Below, piece by piece: positions 10,314 to 21,959 of a DNA stretch of 64,000 bases; the stretch's first letter is position 1; each line of letters starts with the position of its first letter. Below the pieces are notes generated by a model, which had not been told where the DNA came from, made no database searches, and saw only the letters and a list, made by a program, of their open reading frames with translations. Source of the DNA: Balaenoptera acutorostrata (lineage: Eukaryota; Chordata; Mammalia; Artiodactyla; Balaenopteridae). The translations under genes were made by a program, and so were the position numbers. Location: positions 54,987,636 to 55,051,635 of the forward strand of contig NC_080075.1 in the NCBI RefSeq assembly GCF_949987535.1. The letters are read 5' to 3'.

Positions 10314-10964
10314 TCCTTTTTTATATAGTTTGATTTGATTTTCTAATACTATATTTTGGTTAAGATTTTTGTATCCATGTTCCTGAGTTAGATTTGGCTA
10401 ATTTTTCTCTTATGGAACAATCTTCATTGGCTTTGGTATCAAAGTTATACTAGCCTTATAAATGAATTGGAGGGTATGCCATTTTCTTGTATTCCCCAAA
10501 GAGTCTGTATATGGTAAGCATTATTTTTCCCTTAGCTATTTATGGGGAGGTTTATAAATACTGATTCAATTTATTTAAAAATTATAGGACTTCAAGTTTC
10601 TATTTCTTCTTTGATCAATATTTAATAAGTTGTATTTTTCTACGAAATATATTCATTTCATCCAGTTTTTCACATTTTAGACATAAAGTTATTCATAAAA
10701 ATCCTCTTATCTTTTTCATGTTTATAGAATTTATAGTGATATCTGCTTTTCATTCCTGGCATTGATTATTTGTGTGTTTTCTTTTTTTATTTTTCTTGAT
10801 AATTTGCAAGGATTTGTAAATTTTATTGGTCTTTTCAAAGAACCAACTTTTGATTTTGTTGATCCTCTCTATGGCATGTTATTTTCCATTTCACTGATTT
10901 TTGCTGTTACCTTATTATTTCATTTATTTTACTGTATTTGGGTTTCTTTTGTACTTCTGTAAGA

Positions 10965-11310
10965 GTCGGGATTGGCTAAGTTAGGCTGCAGTAACAAATA
11001 ATCACCCCCAACTCTCAGGGCTTTCAAAACATAGTTTATTTCTCACTCATGCTGCCTGTTCCATCCAGGTTAGCTGGGTTCTTTTCCACATTGTCTTCAC
11101 TTTGTGGCTCAAGCTGGCAGAACAGCCACTGTCTAGAGCATTGACAATCATTATGGCAGAGGGAAGAGATAAGATGGTGAACCGTATGTAAAAATTCTGC
11201 ATAGATGTGACATGTAACACTTCTGTACACATTCCATTGACCGGAGCAGGAAATACAGCTAAACCTGATGCCAGTGCCCAGGGAGAGGGAGTGAATCTTT
11301 GTGAATAATA
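10965..11310 (+). mobile_element. Ancient mammalian interspersed repeat (unclassified here)
   Basis: Contains GGCTGCAGTAACAAATAATC, CTCAGGGCTTTCAAAACATA and TTTATTTCTCACTCATGC, characteristic of an old mammal-wide repeat that inserted in or next to L1 sequence. No coding content. Boundaries are approximate. Confidence 0.55.
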
Positions 11311-11524
11311 ATATAGTATCCCATGTCTTATTTTCTAACTTTTTGAAGTAGAATCTTAGCCCATTAATTTTTAACCTTTCTTATTTTCTAATATATGCAT
11401 TTAAGGCTATAAATTTCCCCTTATCAGCTGTATCCCACAAATATTTATACATAGAAATTTTGTTAACATTCAGTTCAAAATATTTTCTAATTTCCTTTGT
11501 GATACCTTACTTGAGCTATGTGTT

Positions 11525-11589
11525 TTTTTTGTTTTTTTGTTTTTTTTTTAAACATCTTTATTGAAGTATAATTGCTTCACAATGGTGTG
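11525..11589 (-). mobile_element. Ultra-short L1 insertion (3' end only)
   Basis: The plus strand has a T-rich tail and then AACATCTTTATTGAAGTATA and ATTGCTTCACAATGGTGTG, the reverse complement of the last ~40 bp of the cetacean L1 found at 26.5 kb. The 65-bp insert is flanked by the perfect 12-bp duplication GAGCTATGTGTT (11513-11524 and 11590-11601). Confidence 0.85.
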
Positions 11590-11714
11590 GAGCTATGTGT
11601 TATTAAGAAGTATTTCTTAATTTTCAAGTAAATGTGGAGTTAAAAAAAATTTTTTTTCTAGTGTAATTGCATTGTATCAGAGAATATGATTTGTATACTC
11701 TCAAATCTCAGACT

Positions 11715-11940
11715 TTTTTTAGACCTCACTTTCAACAACGTGATCTTGGGAAGAGGACTTTGAGCCTCAGATGAGACCCTAGCCCTGGCCAACATTTTGA
11801 TTTCAGCCTTGTGATACTTTGAGCAGAGAACCTAGTTGATCCTGGACTTCTCCCTGAACTGTGAGATAATAAGTTGGTGTTGTTTTAAGCTGCTAAATTT
11901 GTAGAAATTTGTTATGCAGAAATAGAAAATTAATAGAGTG
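11715..11940 (+). mobile_element. MaLR (MLT1-type) LTR fragment
   Basis: Ends with GTTTTAAGCTGCTAAATTTG and then AATTTGTTATGCAGAAATAG, matching the 3' end of MLT1-type LTRs ('TTTTAAGCCACTAAGTTTG ... AATTTGTTACAGCAG'). Diverged and non-coding. Confidence 0.65.
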
Positions 11941-11990
11941 TTTCTGCTAGTCGATAAATCACTCAGTTTTTGTCTAAAAATGTCTTCTCA

Positions 11991-12097
11991 GACTTCCCTG
12001 GTGGTCCAGTGGTTAAGACTCTGCACTTCCACAGGTTCAATCCCTGGTCAGGGAACTAAGATCCCGCATGCTGCATGTTGTGGCCAAAAAAAAAAAA
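11991..12097 (+). mobile_element. CHR-family SINE, short form
   Basis: A ~105-bp copy with only the tRNA-like head (CTTCCCTGGTGGTCCAGTGG, GGTTCAATCCCTGGTCAGGG) and an A tail, flanked by AAAAATGTCTTCTC (11976-11989 and 12098-12111). It lacks the ~190-bp body of the long form. Confidence 0.93.
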
Positions 12098-12888
12098 AAA
12101 AATGTCTTCTCCTCTTTATTCTTTTTTTTTTTTTTAACTTTTTCATGTTTATTCTTGAAGGATAGTTTAGCTGGATATAGAATTTTGGACTAGCAATTTT
12201 CTTTTATCACTTAGACAATATTACACTGTTCTCTGGCTTCCATTGTTGCTGTTGAGAAGTCAGCTGTCTGTTGCTCCTTTGAAAATAATATTTTTTCTCT
12301 TCTGCTTATCTTTAATACTTTTTTGTTTTGTTTTTTGCAGATTTATTTTAATGTTCCAAGAATAGATTTAATTAAATTATCTTGGAATTTGTTGCTCTTC
12401 TTGATTCTGAGCTTGAAGTCTTTTATCAGTTCTGGAAAATTCTTAGTTATTATCTTCAAATACTGTCTCTGCTCATTCTCAGCTCCAAGTAGGTATAAGT
12501 AAGACCTTCTCACTGTATTCTGTGTCTCTTACCCTTGCTTTTGTATTTTCTCTCTTGTTGTCTCTCTTTACTTCATTCTAGATAGTGTCCTCTACCATGT
12601 TTTCTGATTCATTGACTCTTTCTTCTCATGTGTCTAAACTGTTGTTGAACCCATCCCTTGAGTTTTTAACATCTCTTATTGTATTTTTTTGTTCTCAAAT
12701 TTTTATTTGATTCTCTTTCCAGTCTGCTATTTTATCACTCTTCTATTCTATTACAGAGGGACATCTTCCTTGACTCCCCCCATAATCACCTTAGGCTTGT
12801 TTACATGCCCCACCCCCCGCCACTGTGTGCTGCCATGGCAACCTGGGCTCTAACAGGCATTTACCGTGTTCTCTTACATTCTCTCTCC

Positions 12889-13005
12889 AGCTAGACTATA
12901 AGTGTCTTGAGGATAGAGAATATCATTTACTCTGTGTCTCCAGCATTTATCACAGTACCTGGTAATAGCAGTCACTCAATAAATGTTGTGGAACTCAACT
13001 GAACT
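12889..13005 (+). mobile_element. L2/MIR-type 3' end fragment
   Basis: Reads AGACTATAAGTGTCTTGAGG, then CAGTACCTGGTAATAG and CACTCAATAAATGTTGTG, the old LINE-2 tail pattern ('...AGCACAGTGCCTGGCACA...CTCAATAAATGTT'). Confidence 0.75.
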
Positions 13006-13464
13006 TTTACTAAAGAAACCTCCTTGACCATCAAACACTGCCCCACTTTGAGGAGATGGAAAAACTTCAGTTAAGTCTCCACTACTCACAACTGCTCTTT
13101 GTGTAAGGAGATTCTTCTATGGAGGGAATGCTAAGAGCTGCTATTTCTGCATCCAGGCTGATGAGAGGAAAGAGTGGAAAGCAAAACAGACACAGAAATA
13201 AGAGGCTAGGGGCATCTCAGGTGAGTAAATTTCTGGGAATGAAGAGAAACTATTGGACAAGATCAAAGTTTTCCAGGCTGTGGAATTACCCAGACCTCCA
13301 AAGAATGAGGGGCTCTTGCTGACATCTAAGTGGTACTGTTTCAGTGTATCTAGGAACTCAAGGCAGAGTGGTTTCTAAGAAAGGAATCTTGTACAACCAG
13401 TATGTTGAACACACAGGACTTGTGGGTTGTATTCGTCAAAGCCACTTTATTTTTGTCCTCCATT
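13006..13464. other. Intergenic, nothing recognised
   Basis: Unique sequence. A 67-codon frame at 13119-13322 has no recognisable similarity and no supporting splice context. Confidence 0.5.
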
Positions 13465-14240
13465 GACTTTTTAAAAATTTGAGGTATAGTTGACATACAA
13501 TATTATATGTTTCAGGTGTACAACATAGTGATTCACAATTTTTAAAGGTTATATTCCATTTATAGTTATTATAAAATATTGGCTATATTCCGTGTTGTAC
13601 TATATATCCTTGTAGCTTATTTATTTTATACATAATAGTTTGTATCTCTTAATCCTCTAACCCTATCTTGTCCCTCCCTCCTTCCCTCTCCCAACTGGTA
13701 ACCACTAGTTTGTTCTCTATATCTGTGAGTCTGCTTCTTCTTTGTTATATTCACTAGTTTATTTTTTAGATTTCACATATAAGTGATATCATTCAGTATT
13801 TGTCTTTCTCTGTCTGACTTATTTCACTTAGCATAATAATACCCTCCAAGTCCATCCCTTCCATGGCTTTTTTTTTTTTTAAAGTTTGTGTCTACATTTT
13901 AAAAAATTAATTAATTAATTTATTTTGGCTTCATTGGGTCTTTGTTGCTGTGCGCGGGCTTTTCTCTAATTGCAGCAAGCGGGGGCTACTCTTCGTTGTG
14001 GTCTACAGGCTTCTCATTGCGGTGGCTTCTCTTGTTGCAGAGCATGGGCTCTAGCTGTGTGGGCTTCAGTAGTTGCAGCACGTGGGCTCAGTAGTTGTGG
14101 CTCGTGGGCTTAGTTGCCCTGCGGCATGTGGGATCTTCCCGGACCAGGGATTGAACGCGTGTCCCCTGCATTGGCAGGCAGATTCTTAACCACTGTGCCA
14201 CCAGGGAAGTCCCCTTCCATGGCTTTCTAATCGCTTCCAG
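13465..14240 (-). mobile_element. L1 3' UTR fragment, antisense, split by a SINE
   Basis: The plus strand has TTTGAGGTATAGTTGACATA, TTTCAGGTGTACAACATAG, CTATATCTGTGAGTCTGC and TTATTTCACTTAGCATAATA, the antisense 3' portion of an older L1. A CHR SINE lies within it at 13,871-14,212; L1 sequence appears to resume only briefly after it. Confidence 0.82.
13871..14212 (-). mobile_element. CHR-family SINE, long form, antisense, inside L1
   Basis: Reverse complement of the long form, ending ACCAGGGAAGTCC. It is flanked by CCTTCCATGGCTTT (13857-13870 and 14213-14226), so it inserted into the pre-existing L1 remnant. It contains repeated 'AGTTGTGGCTCGTGGGCTTAG'-like modules typical of the longer body variant. 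Confidence 0.93.
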
Positions 14241-15289
14241 TGGGGGTTAGGATGGTCTTTTCCTGGCCATGTGTAAAAATCCTGTCAAGCTCATAAATTT
14301 TTCTGTGCATCCTTAGGTAAAAGTCCAGGGGTCACTTTAAGTCACAAATGCGGACTTAATCAATGTTTAAATCCTCATTCAAAGATGATATTTCTCTCCC
14401 ACTCCCACAAAGCTAGGGTCAATGGCAGGTGGGTGGTCTGCAGCCTTGGAGGAGGCTGTGTTCAGTTTCTTCTCTTTCGTACTCTCTTCCTCCTCATCTT
14501 GCTGCTGCTTCTGACCTTTAAGGTTGAAGTTGGAAAAGGAGCAGAGGGAAGGGGGATAGGAAAGTTCCTGGTAGAATGGATTTATAAGTTCTACACCTGA
14601 GGACCCACAGATTCCTGGCAGATGTTTAAAGCTGACTCCTAGGGGCTTTCATGGGAGACTCCTGGGAGATTCCCCTTCTGGGTTCCTCAGACCCAGCTCC
14701 CTCTCCTCCTGCTCCTCTGCTTCCCACAGCCTCTGCTACAGCAGTTGCCTCCCAGCCTCTAACGGCTGAGTCTCTTTTGAGAGACTGGCCACCCTCTTGG
14801 TCAGGCTTCACCCCAGGTGGACCTTGCCTCTGCCCCCTCCTCATCTGGTCCCCAGAATTCTTGTCTCCTTTGACCTGTACTCTGAGGGTAGAGCAGTTCA
14901 TGCCCAGATCCTCTTCTGTCTGCCAAGGCTGCTTAGCTTTCCAGAGCCAGCCAGTGGCGGCAGAGGCCACATCAAGCTCCTGCAGTGGTCAGTCTCCTTG
15001 AGGCCTCTCTCGCTAGACTGGCGTGGAGGGAGCAGGTGACTCCTTAGATTTTCCCAAAGAAATCCTCCCCTCAAAATCTGCCCCCCTGCAACCTTCTCTT
15101 CTTCTGACTCTCCTATATCATCTTTCTGGGTGAGGGATTCCCTAGATGAGAGGACCAAGAGATAGGTAACCAGATTTTGAAAATTCTTTTGAAGATCTGC
15201 ATCTTTGTGGTCCACTCACACCTTTGATGATCAGTAACTATCATATCTTGGCATTTCAATCAAAATTTCCCACTTAACATCCTTCGTTG
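14241..15289. other. Intergenic, nothing recognised
   Basis: Three overlapping frames of 80-116 codons at 14,626-15,039 are rich in serine, proline and leucine, have no known domain, and lie on opposite strands of the same bases. I regard them as chance. No RNA gene was seen. Confidence 0.5.
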
Positions 15290-16050
15290 TACTTATTTGT
15301 TTTTTATTGGAACAAAAACATGATTATTCTTTCTGATTATAAAATTAATGTATGCTTCTTATAAAATTGAACTAATACATAAATGTAAAAGAATGTAGTG
15401 ACCCAGGGCAATCCCACCTCCCAGAGATAACTCAAAGGTAGGATTTTGCTATATAGCTTTACCCTTTTTTTCTTTGACACACTTGCACTCTTTGTTAGTA
15501 ACTAAAATGGGATTGTAACATACATGAACTCCAAGGAGCCTTTTCCCTTCCAGCATAAGGATATGTAAGCCCTCCCATCACCTATATACCTAAAAGTATC
15601 TTGGAGTGGAATAGGAGAAGAGAGAAAAGCTAAGAGACTGAGCAATTCCCTGGATAGACTGAGGATCTAAATGGACAGCTTACATTATTTAATTAAACTG
15701 TGATTTAGTGGAGTGGACTAAATTTAGTTTTCTCTCACTTTCCATCAAGATAGTTGCTTTAGAGGAAATAAGATCAGTTGTAGAAAACCAAAGGGCTGCA
15801 TTTGTGTTTCACACTAGGGAGTATCATGTAAATTTTCAAATCCCTACTACAAATGAAATCGCTGGGTTGGACAGTATGCACCTTTTTAAGGCTTTTGGTA
15901 AGCATTTCCATTGTGAGAGTACACCCTCTCTTACATTTTCCCTATACCCTCCTAACACTGGATATTTACATTTTTGCCAGTCTAATAAGCCAAAATTAAG
16001 TGTTAAGGCTTTCTTTGATTTGTAACAATGTTGGGCAAATTTTGCATTAG
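15290..16050 (-). mobile_element. Old L1 3'-UTR-type repeat, diverged
   Basis: Phrases such as AATCCCACCTCCCAGAGATA, GTATCATGTAAATTTTC and CTGGGTTGGACAGTATGCAC resemble the common old L1 tail ('...ATCCCACCACCCAGAGATAACC... GCTGGGTCAAAGGGTATG...'). Orientation and edges are uncertain. Confidence 0.5.
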
Positions 16051-16860
16051 GTTATGACACATGCTAGTTATTAAGGCAATACGCTCTCTTTGCCCAAGTT
16101 TCCATTTTGATTTCCCAATAAAATCTTAGTTAAGTTTTGCCCCAGGCTCAGTTTTTAAAGAATCCAGGCTAAAACAAGTGGGCTCCAGATCGGACTGTGA
16201 GATGCCTGTTCCTTCCCCAGGCCCCAGGGTATAGGTGGGCCCTGCAGGAGTAAAGGCTGAAGGAGACACTTCCCCAAGGGACTTTGAGAGGCCACCATCA
16301 GGGCTGCTTCAGGCCTGATCAGTCACTCTCCTCCCTTCTAGGAGAATCTGCCCCACTCATTCATAGCCCCAAACTATGCCTAAGCAGGTCATTCCATGCC
16401 AGGGAACCTTGTGAGTTTAGATACGAGTGACCACAAGACAGAAGAGGGGGCTCCTGCTCCAAGGGAAGCCAGGCCACTCATGGACCAATTAGCTGTTATG
16501 GATGGCTTGACACAAAAAATGGCCTCAACCAGATTCTTCTTCCCAGGGATTTCAGCTAAGAAACCCAGAAAGAATTTGCTTGTAAACTGTGGAACTAAAG
16601 TTGTAAAGATAAGGAGGTAATGAATTGAGCCCTGGGCAAGCCCAAACCTGACTGAGCCAGCAGGGAGAGGAAGATAGGCAGAGTAGAGGAGCTGTTCCCC
16701 CTGACACAGGGACCTCTCCCTCCTGCAGCTGGGGCTCCAACCTTGGAGCTGCAGCCACCCTGCCTGACTCTGCGAGCCAGAGGCTGCCCAGCCATCTGCT
16801 GTCCAGTCCACAGGAAGACTGCAGTGCCTTCAGCTCTGCTCCAGGCTCACACTTTCTTGT
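16051..16860. other. Intergenic, nothing recognised
   Basis: No gene or classified repeat. Opposing open frames at 16,389-16,811 (minus, 140 codons) and 16,396-16,620 (plus) overlap and show no homology that I can recognise. Confidence 0.45.
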
Positions 16861-16874
16861 GTCCCCAGTATTTA

Positions 16875-17141
16875 TTTATTTATTTAGTTGTGCTGGTGTT
16901 AAGTTGCTGCAGCTCGCAGGCTCCTTAGTTACAGCTTGCTGTCTCCTTAGTTACGGCTTGCTGGCTCCTTAGTTGCAGCAGGCGGGCTCCTTAATTGCGG
17001 CACCTGGGCTCCTTAGTTGTGGCATGCAAACTTTTAGTTGCAGCATGCACGTGGCATCTAGTTTACTGACCAGGGATCGAATCCAGGCTCCCTGCATTGG
17101 GAGCGTGGAGTCTTATTCACTGTGCCACCAGGGAAGTCCCC
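16875..17141 (-). mobile_element. CHR-family SINE, diverged, with internal tandem modules
   Basis: Antisense copy ending GCCACCAGGGAAGTCCC and flanked by GTCCCCAGTATTTA (16861-16874 and 17142-17155). The body consists of about five ~20-25-bp modules of the type GGCTCCTTAGTTGCAGCA, so local tandem amplification has reshaped it. Confidence 0.88.
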
Positions 17142-17300
17142 GTCCCCAGTATTTACATAGATGTGGTCTCCGTCCATCATAGGTTGCAGGTGTAGATAAT
17201 ACATACTTCTGATAGACTCTGGATTGGCCTCGCCAAGCCACTCAGAACACCAGAGGAAAGGTTTTGATCACAAAGGATAAAAAGTATGTGAGCATTTCTT

Positions 17301-17646
17301 TATTTTTTTATATTTTTATATTTTTGGCTGCATTGGTTCTTCGTTGCTGTGCGTGGGCTTTCTCTAGTTGCGGAGAGCAGGAGCTATACTCTTCGTTGCA
17401 ATGCACAGGCTTCTCATTGCGGTGGCTTCTCTTGTTGCGGAGCATGGGATCTAGAGCGCAGACTCAGTAGTTGTGGCACATGGGCTCAGTAGTTGTGGCT
17501 CACAGGCTCTAGAGCGCAGGCTCAGTAGTTGTGGCACACGGGCTTAGCTGCTCCGCGGCACGTGGGATCTTCCCAGACTAGGGCACGAACCCATGTCCCC
17601 TGCATTGGCAGGCGGATTCTTAACCACTGCACCACCAGGGAAGCCC
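17301..17646 (-). mobile_element. CHR-family SINE, long form, antisense, internally repeated
   Basis: Flanked by GTGAGCATTTCTT (17288-17300 and 17647-17659). The segment around AGAGCGCAGGCTCAGTAGTT is present twice about 60 bp apart (near 17,451 and 17,511), making the copy longer than its relatives. It ends ACCACCAGGGAAGCCC. Confidence 0.93.
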
Positions 17647-17659
17647 GTGAGCATTTCTT

Positions 17660-18619
17660 GAAGCATTTTGAGCAGATATGGAGCAAGTTTATAAGGAGCT
17701 TCCAAGAAAAATAAGACAAAGTACACAATAGCATTTTACAATGAACTTTCTCCTTAAACTTGGATGGGAGAAAGTTGTTTATTAAAATCCTGTTGGCAAT
17801 TCTGGTAATAAACCCAAAGGATGGCATCTAAAATGGACCTGCTTTAATCTCCTCTTCCCCCACTCTACCTCCAAACAGTAAAGGATGAGCCATCAATCAG
17901 TATAGAGAGGTTCATGTAAACACTCTGCATGGTTCTTTGGATGTAAGGCAGTCCCTAAAATCTAACATTCTTCCAGAAGGATCAGAAGGATTCAAACCTT
18001 TACCCTTTTCTGAAAAAGAATGCTCTGTCAAAAGAAGTCCCTTTAATTTTAACACATTCCTTTCATCCATGTCAAGGGTGGTGTGAGTGTACTGTTGACC
18101 CTGAGAACACTTATCCTAATTACTTACAAAGAATAGTGAACCAACTGATGACTAAGCAGAGGGTTTGAGCTAATGCTTGGAGTAAACACTGTGGCTGGGA
18201 AAACTCCAGAACAAGTAACTACCTCCGTTCATGCAGCGGCTGCGATGCTGGAAAGTAACATATCAATTGAGGTTTTGTAAAATTAAATATTATTAGAAAA
18301 GCAGAAATGATCATCATAGAAAATGCCCTCTATATGAAGAGACTTTTATAATGTGAATAGTCAGGCTGTAATCTATAGTTTATTGGGTTTGTTTAGCCAA
18401 TGGCTTGTAAGGACCCTAGTTTCCTGAATCAATACCCAGGGGATCCAGCTCAACACTCACCTGCTCTGTAAAGCCTTCCCCTCCCACCTGGGTTTTAGAA
18501 TTCACTTTCATTCATCTCTGAACTCAATTTTAATATTGTCTGTGTCCTACAGTTCAGCTCTTTTGGCTTTCAATATTCAATTCCTACAATGTCTTTTTTT
18601 TTTTTTTTAACGAGGTACA
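17660..18619. other. Intergenic, nothing recognised
   Basis: AT-rich sequence with no supported gene, RNA or repeat assignment. Confidence 0.5.
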
Positions 18620-19085
18620 ATACTCAATTTAATACATTTTAAAATGCTTCTCTTGCCTCGTCCTTCTTTTCTCTATTTCTATCATTGCATCCTTCAGTAT
18701 ATTTATAATAATCAGAATTTCAGGTATAGGTCAACAGGTGTCACTATGATAAATAAAATTTTAAAAGTTTACCATTCTTTTAAAATTGATTATCAAAAGG
18801 TACAAACTTCCAGTTATAAGATAAATAAGTACTGGGGATGTAATGTACAACGTGATGTACAACTGCTGTATGTTATATGTGACAAGTTGTTAAGAGTTCT
18901 CATCACAAGAAGAAACATTTTTTATTTCTTTAATTTTGTATCTATATGAGGTGATGTATGTTCTCTAAAGTTATAGTGATAATCATTTCATGGTATATGT
19001 AAGCCAAATCATTATGCTGTACACCTTAAACTTATACAGTGCTCTATGTCAATTATATCTCAATAAAACTGGAAGGAAAAAAATA
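18620..19085 (+). mobile_element. L1 3' UTR fragment (mid-age)
   Basis: Ends GCTGTACACCTTAAACTTAT followed by GTCAATTATATCTCAATAAA, the terminal sequence of L1MA-type elements. The body (AAGTTATAGTGATAATCATT) fits the same family. No open frame. Confidence 0.8.
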
Positions 19086-20834
19086 CTAAGTAGATAGGAA
19101 AAAAATTTGATTAACTGCTTCATTCACTAGTCTATCCCTTCATTTATTGTTATTAAAACTGTGTGAGATATTGGGTGGAGAAAAGAAAATAATTATTAAT
19201 GTTACTTAGAGAAGATTAAACCATAATGGTGGGAATCTGGGGGGAAGACAGGAGAAAAGTCAGCATAGGAACTGGTTTGTGAATTGCCTTTTTCCACCAA
19301 GTAAGTCAGTTGATATAGTCAAGTTAATTTATTCTGAGCAGGCACGTGTCAACATTTTACTGAAAAACAAGTGCAGTGTACTGAACTGACCTGTACTTTA
19401 AAAAAGTACTGGAAGCTGATTGGAAGCAGCCCAGATCCCTAAAGGCCAGTTCACAGAAGGATCAGTTAGTTCAATGTCCAAGCTACTCCCAATTTGCCAA
19501 ATGTGTGATTTACCAAAAAACTTAAGACTACTCTTGAAAATATCCAATGAATATTAAGGTATTTTTTATGAGTATCACAGGGAATATGTGTTATTCAGGA
19601 TAGTCTTCAAGATGTTACTGTCACATATTCTAATTTAAAACATTTGTATTCAATATGTTCTAGAATATATTTTTCTTCATGTATATGAATATATTCCATA
19701 AATGTATTCACTTCTGTTTCTTTCAAAACACCTTAAAATGCTGGTAAAATAAATTAAGCTTTCTGTTAATTGGAAAGCTAAGCTCACAAGAAAGTAGGGA
19801 ACATTCTCAGTGGTCACAAAATTAAGAGGGAGTTAAATTGTGGGGTAGGGGAGAGCAAGAGTGTCAGATAAGCTGAGGCGGAGGCCTCCCTGGGGTTTAC
19901 TGGTCTCAGGATCCAAGGACTTTGAGTTTTAATGGACATATAGCAACAGAAGAGACCTTGGGTTAACAAGAATGAAGAGATAGACTTGATGCTTTCACAT
20001 AAAGTTAGAACTCTGCAAGGGCTGTACCTTTGGTGAAAGTGTGTACCAGAAACAAAACTGCAGAAATGCACAAGGAAACAGAATCTCCTGGTGGAGACTC
20101 TTGATTTGGTTTAAAAAAATTCCCCTGAGAATTTAAAATTATAGTCTGCCCTTACTCAGGTCTAGAGCTCAATCTTATACTACCTATAGAAACCAGGGGC
20201 CCACAAGTTGAAAAATTAACTTAAAAATGGATACCAAGCAGATAGAAGCAAATATAAAATCTCTTTGAAAGGAATATACTCTCCACTCGGACCACACAGG
20301 ATTCCCATAGACAAAACCCCACTAAAGATGAGCTCATCATCTAAAATTACAAAATGCAGGAGGAAATAATCACCATGAGTGAGAACTGAGAAATTCTGCG
20401 GAGGGAAGTGGTACGGACCTCACCTAACATGGTAGCCTCGGCCTGGCATGAATATTCCACAGTTAAAATCTTCCAGTTGTCAGAAGAATCTGTCAGTGGC
20501 TGAAATTATTTCCTTTGTTTACCCTAAGCAACCCGTTCAGGAGCACACTTCACAGACTAGACTCTGCTAGATGACAGCTAATCAATTAGCCTCCCCCAAC
20601 CCAAATATCAAATGGAAAGAATCCAAAAACTTACTGTGCTTAGAGTGTCTGTAGTTTTTTCTTTTCTCTTATAAAGCCCTTTTTGTTGACAACAGCCTAT
20701 TCTGCTTAAAATAAGCAAGTATATCATTTGCATGCAGATAACTAAATGTCTCTGAGTTGTGCTTTCACAGAGTCAAAAGAATAAACACAACAGCAGGACG
20801 AGACCACAATAACTTCAGATAATATTGAATAGAA
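19086..20834. other. Intergenic, nothing recognised
   Basis: No gene, structured RNA or confident repeat seen. The longest open frame (minus 19,814-20,071, 85 codons) is unremarkable. Confidence 0.5.
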
Positions 20835-21304
20835 TTACCAGACTATTACGAAACCAGGTTTGTTTGCCCCACTCCGCAACAAGCCAAACACTGAGACGTG
20901 GAAGTCTGCAGCAGAGAAAGGGTTTATCCACGAGACAGCCAAGCGAGGAGATGGGAGAACAAGTCTCAGATCTGCCTCCCTAAAGGTGAGGGGCTTGGGA
21001 TATTTACAGGATAAAGAAGCAGGGTGGTCTGAGGCATGGGGAAAGGGGGTTGAAGATAAGAAAAAGGTGAAGTAATCAGTGTTCTGCACAGGTGTATCTG
21101 AGTTACATGCTTCTTCAAGAGACACGTGTTCAGAAAATGGTGGCATTAGCATGATCTGATGATGGAGTTTTTGCCCCTCAGACAACAATAGGTTATCCAT
21201 CCGACACTTGCACAGGCCCAGTTGAATGGTCAGTGTGCTTGACCAATTTGAACTGGGCAAGACTAGCTCCATGTTCCTGAAAAACAACTTAAGAAACCAT
21301 TACT
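20835..21304 (-). mobile_element. Probable endogenous retroviral LTR (left part)
   Basis: Sequence including GACTAGCTCCATGTTCCTGA and AAACAACTTAAGAAACC looks like a cetartiodactyl LTR from memory of similar strings. It is interrupted at 21,305 by the L1, and its continuation probably resumes at 26,934. No coding frame. Class and strand are uncertain. Confidence 0.4.
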
Positions 21305-21870
21305 GGGGAAATAACTACTGCAGAGCAGAATAAAGAAAAAAGAATGAAAAGAACTGAGGACAGTCTCAGAGACCCCTAGGACAACATTAAACGCACCAAC
21401 ATTCGAATTATAGGGGTCCCAGAAGAAGAAGAGAAAAAGAAAGGGACTGAGAAAATATTTGAAGAGATTATAGTTGAAAACTTCCCTAATATGGGAAAGG
21501 AAATAGTTAATCAAGTCCTGGAAGCACAGAGAGTCCCATACAGGATAAGACACATATTAATCTAACTATCAAAAATTAAATATAAAGAAAACATATTAAA
21601 AGCAGCAAGGGAAAAACAACAAATAACACACAAGGGAATTACCATAAGGTTAACAGCTGATCTTTCAGCAGAAACTCTGCAAGCCAGAAGGGAGTGGCAG
21701 GATATACTTAAAGTGATGAAGGAGAAAAACCTACAACCAAGATTACTCTACCCAGCAAGGATCTCATTCAGATTTGATGGAGAAATTAAAACCTTTACAG
21801 ACAAGCAAAAGCTGAGAGAGTTCAGCACCACCAAACCAGCTTTACAACAAATGCTAAAGGAACTTCTCTA
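21305..21870 (+). pseudogene. L1 ORF1 3' portion (broken)
   Basis: Nucleotide phrases such as CCAACATTCGAATTATAGGG, TCTTTCAGCAGAAACTCTGC and GAATTTGATGG-like ACAGACAAGCAAAAGCTGAG correspond to the RRM and C-terminal domain of L1 ORF1p, the RNA-binding trimer-forming chaperone of retrotransposition. The N-terminal coiled coil is absent because of 5' truncation. The frame carries a stop near 21,565 and ends at the TAG near 21,870. Confidence 0.82.
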
Positions 21871-21959
21871 GGCAAGAAACACAAGAGAAGGAAAACACCT
21901 ACAATAACAAACCCAAAACATTTAAGAAACTGGGAATAGGAACATACATATCAATAATT

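Larger units (their letters stand above)
8575..12880 (-). mobile_element. Antisense L1 in several pieces, cut by later insertions
   Basis: Reading leftwards on the minus strand, the order is 5' portion and ORF2 (about 12,880 down to 9,300) and then the 3' UTR (8,935-8,575, plus strand starting near AATTGAAGTATAGTTGATTT). Diagnostic reverse-complement ORF2 phrases on the plus strand include AAACCATCCTTGCATTTCTA (9401-9420) and GGTATCAAAGTTATACTAGC (10435 on). It is broken by SINEs at 8936, 10022 and 11991, by other repeats at 9437-9945, 10965-11310 and 11715-11940, and by a tiny L1 at 11525. The reading frame is destroyed. Treating the pieces as one copy is an inference from their collinear order. 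Confidence 0.7.

Noticed and set aside
16389..16811. 140-codon minus frame
   Set aside because: No recognisable family, and overlapping frames on both strands; not supportable as a gene from sequence alone.
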